In this document: positions 21,101 to 31,117 of the stretch, one piece after another
Position numbering within the stretch: position 1 is the first letter of the stretch
How the letters are laid out: each line of letters starts with the position of its first letter
Source of the DNA: Datisca glomerata
Lineage: Eukaryota > Streptophyta > Magnoliopsida > Cucurbitales > Datiscaceae
Assembly (NCBI GenBank): GCA_003255025.1
Contig: QANY01005822.1
Location: 54,483 to 118,482, forward strand
Length of the DNA stretch: 64,000 nucleotides
Reading direction: 5' to 3'
Position numbers and translations under genes: made by a program
The notes under the pieces: model-generated
The model's database searches: none
What the model saw: the letters and a program-made list of their open reading frames with translations, nothing else
Told to the model about the DNA's origin: nothing

Positions 21101-24100
21101 TGTGTGTAGTTTTGGACTGTTTTTTGGCTATGCACTTCTTGTTAATCGGTGTAGCAGTGGGGTTTTGGGTGTTTCTTCAGCCTTTTTCTTAGGATGATGT
21201 GACGTTGTCTTTTTTTTTTTTGCTTTAGGATAGACTTGGATTGCATTGTAAGGATAGATTTTGACGTTCTGCAATTCACTGATTATATTTGGTAAATATT
21301 GATTATAGGTCTCATTTTTTCTTGGAATATTACCTGTGATCTTAGCTTGGTTTTATTCAGAGTTCTTGGAATACAAGAGGAAAAATCTCCTCAAATCTGT
21401 AAGTTGAAACAAATTGGTTATGTTGGTCAGTTGTATGGGTTGTAGTTCTCATTTGGTTCAGGGATATGTGAGTTATTTCATGCGTTATGCTGGTTGTAAT
21501 TTATTACAATTTTTCTTTAACAAATTGGTGTTAATTACCACAACCTCAAAGTCATTTATAAAGTTTCTTTGTTAGCTTAAGGTTGTCTTTTTCCCAGTTC
21601 TGATTGATGTTATGACCGAAACATTTGGTTTGTCTTTACACTCAGTTATTTATATCTTCTCCTTTGTAAGTAAAGGATTTGAGCTGGAGTTATTCAGTAG
21701 ATTTTGTCGTCAATATTTAGAAATTTCAGTCCAGGCGGTGGTTTTTGTCTTCTTTTCTTTCTGTATACGTAAATCAATTAGTATTGTTATTAGAAATTTT
21801 AGTCTAGGTAGTGATTTTTGTCTCATTTCTACTCTGTATATATAAATAAATTTATATTGTTATCAGTGAAGGTGAGTTTAAATCTTATTTTTATTTTCCT
21901 ATGTTTTAGATTTGAATTATTTTTTATAGTCAATCTTCTGTTTTAATAGCTGCGTGTAAGTAGAGGTAATATGGTCTTTTGTTTTTTTACTCTCCATAGT
22001 TGATCGGTGGATTTTGTTCTTTCTTTCTCAATGGTTGATCGCATTGCAAGTCTATCTTTTCAACTATTGTGGCTTTTTTCCTATCCATGTCAGTACGGTT
22101 GGTTTGTTTTCCATTTGTACGTCTATAAATTAGACATCCACGTGTTATCAAGCTCCCAATTTTCCTTCTGTTACATTTTTGCGATTGACTCTCCACTACA
22201 ATTTTCTCTGTTAGATTGAGAGCAGATTAACTTATGTTGTTGTTGCATTACTTAATCTTCTTGTCTGAGGTTAGGTAATGTCATTATTTCTTGGTCTTTG
22301 CTCGCTCGTATAGAACCTTTATTTAATGTATTTGTTTGTTGATCTTCTTCTTTGTATCTCTTTTACATGTGTAGCTATCTTTCTGCTCCTTTGGATTTGA
22401 TGGAGCTATGTTTGTTCCGATTAATAGGTGTAACTTAACTGTTAACTGATGATAGGTTCTGTGGTTGAATTTCAGTCGCCGTGGTGCTCTTGTTTGCTTA
22501 CTCTTTTTTCCCTTTATAAATTAATTTCCTTTGTTATTGAAAATGAACTATTTCTTTTATGCTTCAGTATTTGGGGTTTTTTTGTTTTCAACGGTGGATT
22601 TAAATTTGTGGGTGTTCAGTTCTAGATTAAAATTTTTCTACTGATCATTTAGTCAATTCTTCTTCTTGGATGTGTAGTAATGTTTTACATTTTTTTCTTG
22701 AAGATCTAGATACATTTGGTTTTCAATTTGTGTTGAGTTTTGGTTTAGACTTTTGGTCATTCTTTTTCATGTGCAGTTCTTTGTTAGATTTCATGTACTG
22801 ATTGTTTAGTTTGATTTTTTCTGAATGTATATGTTATGCGGTACATTTTTCTTGAAGTTGGAGACATTTTCTATCTTGAATAAGGGTTAGATCCGTCTTC
22901 ATATCCTTTTTCATTCATGATGTTTGTTCAGTCGGTGACGGGCAAAATTTGGTACTCTTAAATTGCTAAAAACATGAACAGGGAACTATTAAATATAATA
23001 CTATCAGAATATCTGAAAGTTTTGACAATATCTTTTCACGTGAGGCTTCAAAAGGAAAGGTGAGTCGTTGGATCTCCAGGATTGTGATAGCATGTCTACA
23101 GACCATTATGAAGCAATATTAGTAGTAAATATTTTATAACATAGAGATGTCGTATTCGTGATTCTGTAATTTTTTAGTTTGGATACAAATATATAATTTT
23201 CTCATAATATTAATAAGATACAATTGCTTATGTGAATATTATCGGTTGTTGCTTCCTTTTGGTTATTTTTGAATGAAATTTAGGCTGCATTATTTTTTTT
23301 AGAGTTTTTGTTTGTTGTTTCATGCATCACACCTTGAGCGTGATTGCCTTTTCTCCAAGATGTTTGAGCGTTCGTTGTCATTATATCTCCAAGGTGTTCG
23401 CCGTGAGGTAAATTGGACGAATAATTATTTGACTGATAAATATGTTTTCCTGCATGCAGGTTGTAACATAGAGCTTATATTTGCTGTGCTTTCGGTTACT
23501 TTCTTCCTTGCCTGAGGTTTCTTGGTCTTTGCACGCCCATATAGTATACCATATTTAATGTCATTGTTTGTTGGTATTAATTTTAATAAGATCTTTAAGT
23601 TTTGAGTAACTTAATTGTCTTTTTTCGTTTCTTAGAAATTGGAAGTGATGAAAGTAAAAGGAACTTCTTTTTGAGTGGTTGTTTGTAGTTACTTTGGTAA
23701 TTCATAAATGATTAGCTCAATGGTTAATTATTGGCTGTCTGTTTTGTTTTGTTTGATTTACAGGTTGGGAAGGATTGATCGCGTGTTTGATTTGTTTGTA
23801 TTTCTATGTATTTTGAATCAGTATATACTAAGCCTCACATTTATTCACTATTTATTTCATTGTTACTAGTTGTAATAGTACGAAAACAATATTATTAATA
23901 CCATTCTATTTTTGGTTGATAAGATATTAATTTTGTTATTTTAACTTGTTAGCCATAATAAGCAATAGCTTTAGTAAGTAGCAAATATTATATAATTTAA
24001 AATTTTTAATGTGTGTTTGATAAGTTGGCTAAAAAAATACATAAAAGATATCGTGACAAACATTTGTGCTTTATATTTAATCATTTTGTTTGTACAAATA

Positions 24101-24180
24101 TTTTTTTAGTACCACTCCATCCTTAATTTTAGAAAAAATATTTATTTAATTAAATTGAAAAAAAATGAATGGCACAAGAT
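17280..24180 (+). other. Long T-rich stretch with intron/UTR-like texture
   Basis: About 7 kb of T-rich plus-strand sequence with no long open frame of family character, only low-complexity Phe/Ser/Leu frames. It looks like long introns and leader sequence. One exon-like piece at about 18287-18339 reads KRAEEDGRLVIVATGDK before a GT donor, with an AG before it. A (TG)n run lies at 18147-18169. Segments repeat within it: 19330-19450 resembles 21010-21140, and 22230-22350 resembles 23480-23575. I could not identify the gene. Confidence 0.4.
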
Positions 24181-24367
24181 CATCAGATTAGATGACAGAT
24201 GAGTCATTATTGTATATTTTTCAAACGATTTTGGGTTTCTCGTTGAGGATTTTTTGGTACACTGTGAAAATACATGTGTTTGTCTTTATTGGTCTTCTTC
24301 AAGAGTCGATTGGCAACAAGAAAGAGCTCCTAATTAAGAGTGTCGTGTTAGGAACATCACCTATATT

Positions 24368-24540
24368 ATGGAGCAAATTCAAAAATTGCCCCAATTATTC
24401 TTTCATGCAATCTCGGTGGATCCTCTATTGGAGGAGAAATGGATTTAGGATATTGAGGCTGCTTTCTCCTTATTGGAGTGTACTGACCAACAAAAAACTT
24501 CTTGCGCCACTTTTTTACATGATGAGTCTTCTATATTGAC
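24368..24540 (+). pseudogene. Ty3/gypsy gag-like fragment
   Basis: The plus-strand frame from 24368 reads DPLLEEKWI, a stop, then DIEAAFSLLECTDQQKTSCA followed by TFLHDES. This fits the retrotransposon gag pattern P..AE.WI..IE..F..L.CTD.QK...AT..L. It is short and has one in-frame stop, and no gypsy pol follows. The sequence just after it (24540-24660) resembles 25660-25750, so this segment may be part of a larger internally duplicated block. The call is tentative. Confidence 0.45.
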
Positions 24541-25280
24541 AACTCCAACAAATCTTTCTACCATTAATGCATAGAGAGGTTAATCGTCATCATTTGGAAT
24601 ACCTTAATAACTATGTTTGAAGTTTGTTATGAATAAATATAAGAATGTTTTGTAACATAAGGTTAATTTTATTGTTTGTATGTTTTTGTAATTTTTGAGT
24701 ATAGATATAAATAAATAATGTCTGCATGATATAAATAAGATAGAAGTAAATCCATTTGTAGGTTTTGTTATTGTATAATATATGTAAATATTATCAAATA
24801 CATAATACATCTTTATGTAACTTGTTTAGAGCTATGATGATAATCTAGCCATAAAAGACAACTTCGGCAAATAACTCGTGATCAATGTCCACAATTGTCA
24901 ATGTATAATCCGGAGCGACCGACACAAATCTAGATAATCAAGATCCAACAGTCCTAGACATGCCGGATACGATATTATTTTTGATAATTTTTATTACATG
25001 TGTGTTTTGATCAATAAAGAATTTATATTAATATTTATTTACAATATACAAGCATCTTGACAGAGGCAACAATAATAGTTTCTAATGAAAATCAATGATG
25101 TTGGTATACGGCATGCGATAATTATTATTTTGTCACTGAGGCCATGTATTAACAAAGTTTTCACTGTAATTATCACTAGAAGGACAGTGCTATAGCAACA
25201 CCCAAGTAAGATATTAAATTATAAATTATCTTCTATAGTATTATTCATCTGACTGCTAATACATTACAAATTTTTGTAAT

Positions 25281-25560
25281 AGATGTCGCGTGGAAGTGAC
25301 ACTGTCAGATGATACCGGTTCACTCACAGCCACTTTATTTACAAAATTTGCCGAAACATTTTTAGGTTGCACTGCAAAACAACTAATGGATTTTCATACA
25401 GCAAAGTGGGTGAATTCTCTATTGTAATTAAGTTTATTTATATTTACATAATTTTACATGTTAGATAATAACTTTTGAAATATTTATCAGGACACACCTG
25501 TTCAACTAATCATAGTTGCCCAGACAATGAGTAATGGGCCAAAACTCGTATTAATAAAAT
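25281..25560 (+). pseudogene. Replication protein A large-subunit-like OB-fold exons
   Basis: From 25281 the reading is RCRVEVTLSDDTGSLTATLF, then TKFAETFLGCTAKQLMDFHT ending at a GT donor near 25410. An intron of about 80 bp ends TTATCAG at 25490. The next exon begins DTPVQLIIVAQTMSNGPKLV and reaches a stop near 25560. This matches the C-terminal OB fold of plant RPA70-like proteins (V...D.TGS..ATLF...AE..LG.TA..L). Expanded RPA-like genes are common passengers of plant Helitrons. The upstream zinc-finger exon is not seen, so it is probably a fragment. A related end piece occurs near 22980-23060. Confidence 0.7.
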
Positions 25561-26230
25561 TTTGAAGATATGAACAAGAAAATGTTAGATATAATATCGT
25601 CAGAATATCTGAAAATTTGGACAGTTCGTCACCTGCCGAGTCATCCGCGCCAATAAGTCCAACAGCTACTTCTACTGTTAATGTAGAGAGAGGACATTCG
25701 TTATCCTCTACATGACTAGAATCACTATGTTTAAAATTTGTTATAAATAAATATATGTAAATATTATCTATTGTAGGATTAGATTTATTATATGCATGTT
25801 TTTGTAGTTTTTAATGTATATATAAATAAATGATGTAGAGAGAGAACATTTGTCATCCTCTACATGAGTAGAATAACTATGTTTAAAATTTGTAATGAAT
25901 AAATCTCTGTAAATATTTTATATTGTATGATTATGTTTATTGTATGTATGTTTCTATTGTTGGCTGCACATGCTTAAACTAAATGCTTGATATGATGGAA
26001 TTTCAATGAAAGCTAGCAGAGGTTTCAAATGAGTAGTTTATATATTATATAAATAAAATAAAAAATATATATTATATAAATAAAATAATAACATATTTAT
26101 GTTATTTATGTACTTCTTGTGATATATGTAAACAGTGTTGAAATATATTTAACTAATTTATTATAAATTATAATTATTATTAATCTCTAATAAAATGTAT
26201 ATTATAAATTATATTAAAATATATTATTAT
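25560..26230. repeat. Duplicated 3'-end segments and AT-rich runs
   Basis: A unit containing GTAGAGAGAGGACATT, CATCCTCTACATGA, a TATGTTTAAAATTTGT run and AATAAATAT occurs at about 25680-25770 and again at about 25832-25930. A weaker third form occurs at 24555-24650. From 26030 to 26230 there are TATATAAATAAAATA repeats. These look like tandem duplications of a gene 3' end. Confidence 0.6.
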
Positions 26231-26319
26231 AACCGAGCACGTGTGCGGCTATCTGATATTAGGAAAATGATCGGTATCCATACCCCATCCTGTTTTACAA
26301 TCTAAATTAAGTGTTTTAC

Positions 26320-26400
26320 TCATCTAAATTAAAATGACGGGGAAGAGAGACCCCGTCGTACTTGAGACTAAAACGACGGGGCCTGTCGTACTTGACCCTT
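26320..26400. repeat. CACTA subterminal units on the right side of the nested block
   Basis: AATGACGGGG, GACCCCGTCGTACTTGA, ACGACGGGGCC and TGTCGTACTTGA lie in close succession. They match the unit type found at 16800-17025 and 29460-29545, which is why I place 26.26-29.58 kb in the same CACTA element. Confidence 0.6.
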
Positions 26401-27409
26401 ACCTCCTCGTATCTCCAACCTCATGCCGCAAACGTACAAGGCTTCGCCTTATATTTCTGGAAGCTCTCCGCAATCTCTGCATTTTAAGATGCAAACTTTC
26501 ATCTTAGCCGCAATGCTTCTCCCCAGAAGCTTGAGTACTCGTTCCCTCATTCTCTTTGGTTTTTCGTTTATTTTCATCTTAGGTCACATTTCTCTCTCTC
26601 TCTCTCTGATCTGGTCTGTCGAAGCTTTTGCTGGCGATGAAGTTTTATGTGACTAATTATTTCTCTTTTCCCATTTTCGTGCAATTTTGATGAAGTATTG
26701 GACTGAAAGAAAGTTATGTTTATTTGACAATTCAATCAGTAAAACTTGTAGGCAGTATCTATGCTGCATTTGTATATTCCTCGATTCAGAACTTACCGAG
26801 AAAGGTAGATATATGCCTATCGCTATGGATTGGAGGGAGAAATTTTCTGGCTATCAGCCCTTGTATGATGTTGTAACATAGTACTCATCCGAAGATTTTT
26901 TAGCTATCAGGTCAAGATTTTTCATTGTATAGCTATTAGGTCATATATTGTTTAAGATATCAACTTCTATTTTTTTCCTTTCAAGTTCAAATTTTTAAAG
27001 AATTTCTATAAAATTACCTATCCTGTTATGCTACATAATTAATGTAGCTTTAACGCGTTCATGCATCTTTATAACTGGATTTAATTCCTAAGCGATCAAT
27101 TATGGTTTGAGGCTATAATTTAATATCTATATTTATTAAGGCCATTCAAATTATGTCTCTTGATTTCTGTTGCATGGTTTAATCATGATGTTGATTTTGA
27201 CCCTTTAAATGTTTTAGTACTATTTGGAGTTTTTCTCAGATTGAGTCATATATGTTATTTTCAGTTGTGTTAACTAGAGCAATTTGTGGAAGTGAGAATG
27301 TGAATCATATTTGTTCGAATGAAAAAGGATAAATAAGTATTTTCTTTTGTTCTTACATGATGTTGAAGAAGTAAAGCTCAATATTTTAAACTACAGTATA
27401 ATTTCATGT

Positions 27410-29010
27410 GCAGAGAAGCAGTTTTGTTACTTAGCAGTGCAAAAGAGTTGTACGTGCTTCTCGTTAGTGTCAGGAACAATGAGTCAGGTTGGATTCTAAA
27501 GATTTTTAATGTTTTCCACTTCTTAAAAAATTATCTTGATTCCTTGCAGTCTCTCTGCTAAAAAACTTCTAAAATATTACTTGGTTAGTCTCAGTTTTAT
27601 TCCAAATTACATGGTTAAGTCAGTTTGGTATGTTTACAGGTACTGTGCAGAGTTTGTTGGATTCTTATAACACATAAAAAGAAGTATTAGTTGGTCAAGG
27701 ACTTCAGGCTGTGAGGTGTGTGATCTCTGTTCTCAACATCTATTTGTACTTGAACAAATCACTCCTCTTGAACTATCCTTTTTCTAAATATTTCTTAGAT
27801 TTTGCTTTGAGAGGGGTTCTTCATATGTAGTTTTAACTAGAAGCATTGAGAAATCAAGACAATTACTTGAAGAACTTGATATGTTTGCACCTAAAGATAA
27901 ATGCTACTTTAGAAGGTAACCCAACCTGCTGTTGCAGTTGCACAATGCCTCTCTCTCTGTCCCCCTCCCCCCACTCGGAAGATTTATTTTGTTGATATGT
28001 GAGTTAATCATGTCTACCTCAGCTAGATATATTTGTTTGCTGTCTCTATTATGATAGATTGGGTTTTTGAAAATTTAAATGGCAGTTTGGAGCAGGTCCA
28101 GGTAGAAGTGTTCGAGAAACAATTATATGGAGGTTCAAAAGTGAGCATATTTCAATATTCTAAGGTGCTTTTCTGGTGTAGTAAAAATGACCGTAAGTTT
28201 CTCCATGACATTCTGAAACGCCATTTGGAATGTTAAACTAGCATATTGTATTTATCATGTTGATTTAAAAGAAAGAATCAATAAATGGAGGTTCAAGAGT
28301 AAGCATGTTCCAATATTCTATTCTTTTTCTTTTTGGTTTCTTTTGACAGTGAGAAATGAATCCGAGTCTCCACTTTTTATACTAGTTCGTTAACATTATT
28401 CATAATGTTTGACTACCATATGTTTCGTTTATAACCTTGATAATCATGAAAAAGGAAAGCTAACTGGGACTTCTAGGAAAAATATGTAGTTGCTAGTTTA
28501 ATTTTTGTAATAAAAAAAGATACCTTTCAATTTTCATGAATTACATCAAGATGGAAAGTTGACATTGATGGGTCTTTTACTTAACCAGTTACGCCAACAA
28601 TCTTCTTACTAATTATAGTTCTAGAAGCTTTTACAGTAAGGGGAATAGTGTCATCGCTGCTGATTAGGTATCTTGTAATCATGCTTTGTCCTTGCAGAGA
28701 TTAACTTTAAAAGATGTTGGATTCTGCTGCTTGGTTGTACCATAAATTGGAATAGTATTACAAAGAAGTTGTAATAAGTACTTGAACTATGGAGGACAGA
28801 AGGAACTGCAGGCTCTATTCCTCTTATTGTTGTTCAAATGATCTTGAAGCTTACAGGTTCGGAGTCTTGGACGCCCATATATTCCTTCGTATTCTGTCAG
28901 GTACTATTTATATTATCTTTTCTTCTCTTGTATTTCTTCTGTGCTTAATATCAACGACCATGATTAAGTTAAGCATATGCACATATTCAACTTTGATGAA
29001 ATGGGCTTTT
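27410..29010 (+). pseudogene. Exon-like pieces of an unidentified host gene inside the CACTA element
   Basis: Several short open stretches have splice-like borders: EAVLLLSSAKELYVLLVSVR at about 27417-27490 after CAG; GTVQSLLDSYN at about 27640; SSYVVLTRSIEKSRQLLEEL continuing through FAPKDKCYFRR before GTAACC at about 27815-27918; FGAGPGRSVRETIIWRFKS at about 28086-28142; and SIPLIVVQMILKL near 28815. The middle pieces look like real coding sequence and not random frames. I do not recognise the family. Capture of gene fragments is known for CACTA elements; that this is such a case is my inference. Stops occur between some pieces. Confidence 0.4.
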
Positions 29011-29627
29011 CTTTTTGCCAAGAGTACTGATAATTACGAATTGCTGAGTACCCAACATCTTGAAGAGCTTTCTAGGATAGTTTTCTTTGAATTATTAATT
29101 GTTGTAATTATGTAGAGTAAATATACATTTTTTTTTAAATTTATTTATGTGATAGTATTATATATTGAATGAATTGCGTGAAATTTTAAAACTTCATGTA
29201 AAAGCTTTATATGATGAGTATGGTAGATTCAATGTCATTTACAGCTGTATATTTTTATGATGATAGATATATCTAATACTCACATGATTTTATATGGATT
29301 TTCATGACGGTTGGTCAATGCGTCGTCATAAAAAAGTGCAACAGTTGGTTAATTCACTGGTGTAAAAAGTGAACTTTTTATGACGGTTTGGAAGTGAACT
29401 GACGTAAAAAAACCTTCATTTATGAAATGGTGCATTCACAACAGTTGGCATAAATTGTACCTGTCGTGAAAATCAATGATTTTTAACGACGCCTTCTTAC
29501 ACGACGGGGTATGTACCCGTCGTCAATCGTCATTCACAACGGAATTCCTGATCGTCAAAAATGATTCTTATAGTAGTGATAAATGATCTAATTTCAAATA
29601 AAGTATGAATCTAAGTTTTGGATCAAG

Positions 29628-29717
29628 ATTTTTAACGACGCCTTCTTACACGACGGGGTATGTACCCGTCGTCAATTGTCATTCCTGATCGTCAAAAATG
29701 ATTCTTATAGTAGTGAT
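29628..29717. repeat. Second copy of the CACTA right terminus
   Basis: It matches 29483-29578 (ACGACGCCTTCTTACACGAC, then GTATGTACCCGTCGTCAATT and GATTCTTATAGTAGTG) with a short internal deletion. It is followed by the same ATAAATGATCTAA flank as the first copy. This is best explained as a local tandem duplication of about 140 bp spanning the element end and its flank. Confidence 0.85.
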
Positions 29718-31079
29718 AAATGATCTAAGTTTAGGATCAAGGGATCATATTTCGCTTACGTTCTTTTATGTGCTTGAACTAGTATCACAGATTAGTATAT
29801 ACATGTTCTTTAGAACAAAAATACAGTAAAAAGAAAAAAAATGATATAATTAACTTCACTTCTACTTCCAGAGCTTTTTTACACATTATCTTTGAAAAAT
29901 AAAAAATCAACCTTAATCCAATAAAGGTTTTTAGAGAAAAAATTAAAGCAAAAAAATCTTCTAACACCTCATTTAATTTATTTAGATGCATCTATTTAGT
30001 TTAAAAATGACACAATTTTCTCTTTATGTCATAGTTCATTGATAAAAAAAATTAAAATCGTTAAATTTCAAGCTAACACCACTTAAATAATTTGTAGTAC
30101 TAAAATTACCTTTCACTTTCTTTCAAATTTTAGAAAGTTATGACAAATTTATTTTAAAATTCAAATTAGAATTAACTTAATCTGGAAAATCTCACGCCGA
30201 CTAATATTATGGGTTGAAAAAATGGGTGGATCGGATTGATTATAAGGATAATATTAGTTTTCATACATAGACCAACCTATTTTTAACAAAATAAACTTAT
30301 TTGACATTTTTCAAACTAGAGAACTTTTGTGTCATTTAAGCAAGCTACAAGTGGTGTGAGAGTAATTTTCTAAAAAATTATATTATCTGAAAGAAGAAAA
30401 GTTTTCATACCTAGACTAACCTATTTTTTTAACAAAATAAACTTATTTCAGTTTTTGTTCTTCTTAATGTCTTCATTATATTTTTCCATTTTTCTTCTTT
30501 TTCTTGGCTAAGAAAAGAGAAGGTGAACAAATATTCTCCATTACTGCCATTCAAATTAACTATGATTCGAGGTATAATTATTTAACCATTTCTTCCTCAT
30601 CGCCCGACTTTATTGTTGTTGAGTTGGTGTTTTTTCATTTAGTTCACCCACTATAATTTTTTTGATAGTCTTAATTATCTAATCTTAACTTTTAATTATT
30701 TTTTCGTGATATTGTTCGTAGTGATGAATTTTCCTGCTTATTTTTTCTCAGTCGATGAAGGATTTGTTTTTTTAATTGATTTTCTTATAATTCTTTAGTA
30801 AACGTATTTTAAGTACATAAACTTATCGTTAATAAATATTATAGAATAAAATAATAGGTTATTTTCGTTCCATAAATTTAACTACCAATATTTATTACTC
30901 TAAATTACACTGCTAGAGAGAATCTTCTCAACCTTAAAAAAGAGTTAAACAATTAAACCTTAATATATGATTTATTAATAAGACCTCTAGAAATATTTTT
31001 AAGTTATCGATAATACCTTAAAATATATTTTAAGTTATTATTGTACCATGTTATATTAAGTAAATAAGTTTTAAAATTA

Positions 31080-31117
31080 TTTTTTGTAGCCCATGCTTAG
31101 CACGGGTAGATAGCTAG
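31080..31117 (+). mobile_element. Helitron-type 3' terminus
   Basis: The palindrome CCCATGCTTAGCACGGG (one mismatch) lies 6 bp before CTAG, which is followed by T. This is the classic Helitron 3' end (hairpin plus CTRR, host T). The 5' end was not located; a TC start somewhere in 29.7-30.2 kb is plausible. Confidence 0.6.

Larger units (their letters stand above)
17032..26256 (+). mobile_element. Candidate Helitron nested in the CACTA subterminal region
   Basis: The start TCTATAATAAAAG at 17032 resembles plant Helitron 5' ends. The 500 bp after it resemble the degenerate leader of such elements. At 26233-26248 there is a short imperfect hairpin (CCGAGCAC/GTGTGCGG), followed by CTGA (a CTRR end) and T. 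The body contains replication-protein-A OB-fold exons, a typical cargo of plant Helitrons. CACTA subterminal repeats stop at 17025 and resume at about 26330, consistent with insertion there. The 5' flank is C, not the canonical A, and I see no Rep/helicase domain, so this is a candidate only. Confidence 0.5.
16780..29578. mobile_element. 12.8-kb CACTA-type transposon with ATA target duplication
   Basis: The left end reads CACTACCACAAATCCGGTTT. The right end, on the minus strand, reads CACTACTATAAGAATCATTT. Both continue into a TTTT(C/G)A(T/C)GACG stretch. The 3-bp flanks ATA (16777-16779) and ATA (29579-29581) match, as expected for CACTA. Subterminal GACGGGG and CCCGTC units occur at 16800-17025, 26330-26395 and 29460-29545. 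No CACTA transposase is recognised inside. The interior holds a Helitron-like block (about 17032-26256) and unidentified exon-like pieces (27.4-29 kb), so this copy is non-autonomous. That both ends belong to one element is inferred from end similarity and the matching TSD. Confidence 0.75.
29582..31117. other. AT-rich region with a duplicated CACTA end, a direct repeat and a Helitron-type 3' end
   Basis: 29628-29717 repeats the CACTA right terminus including TAGTAGTGATAAATGATCTA. 30256-30305 and 30391-30448 are direct repeats (GTTTTCATAC.TAGAC.AACC and the following AAAATAAACTTATTT). At 31091-31107 there is a hairpin (CCCATGCTTAGCACGGG) followed by CTAG (31114-31117) and T. No coding sequence is recognised. 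Confidence 0.65.

Noticed and set aside
24192..24539. 115-codon frame as a gene
   Set aside because: The frame beginning at 24368 in a different register shows gypsy gag-like text, while this frame shows no family pattern.
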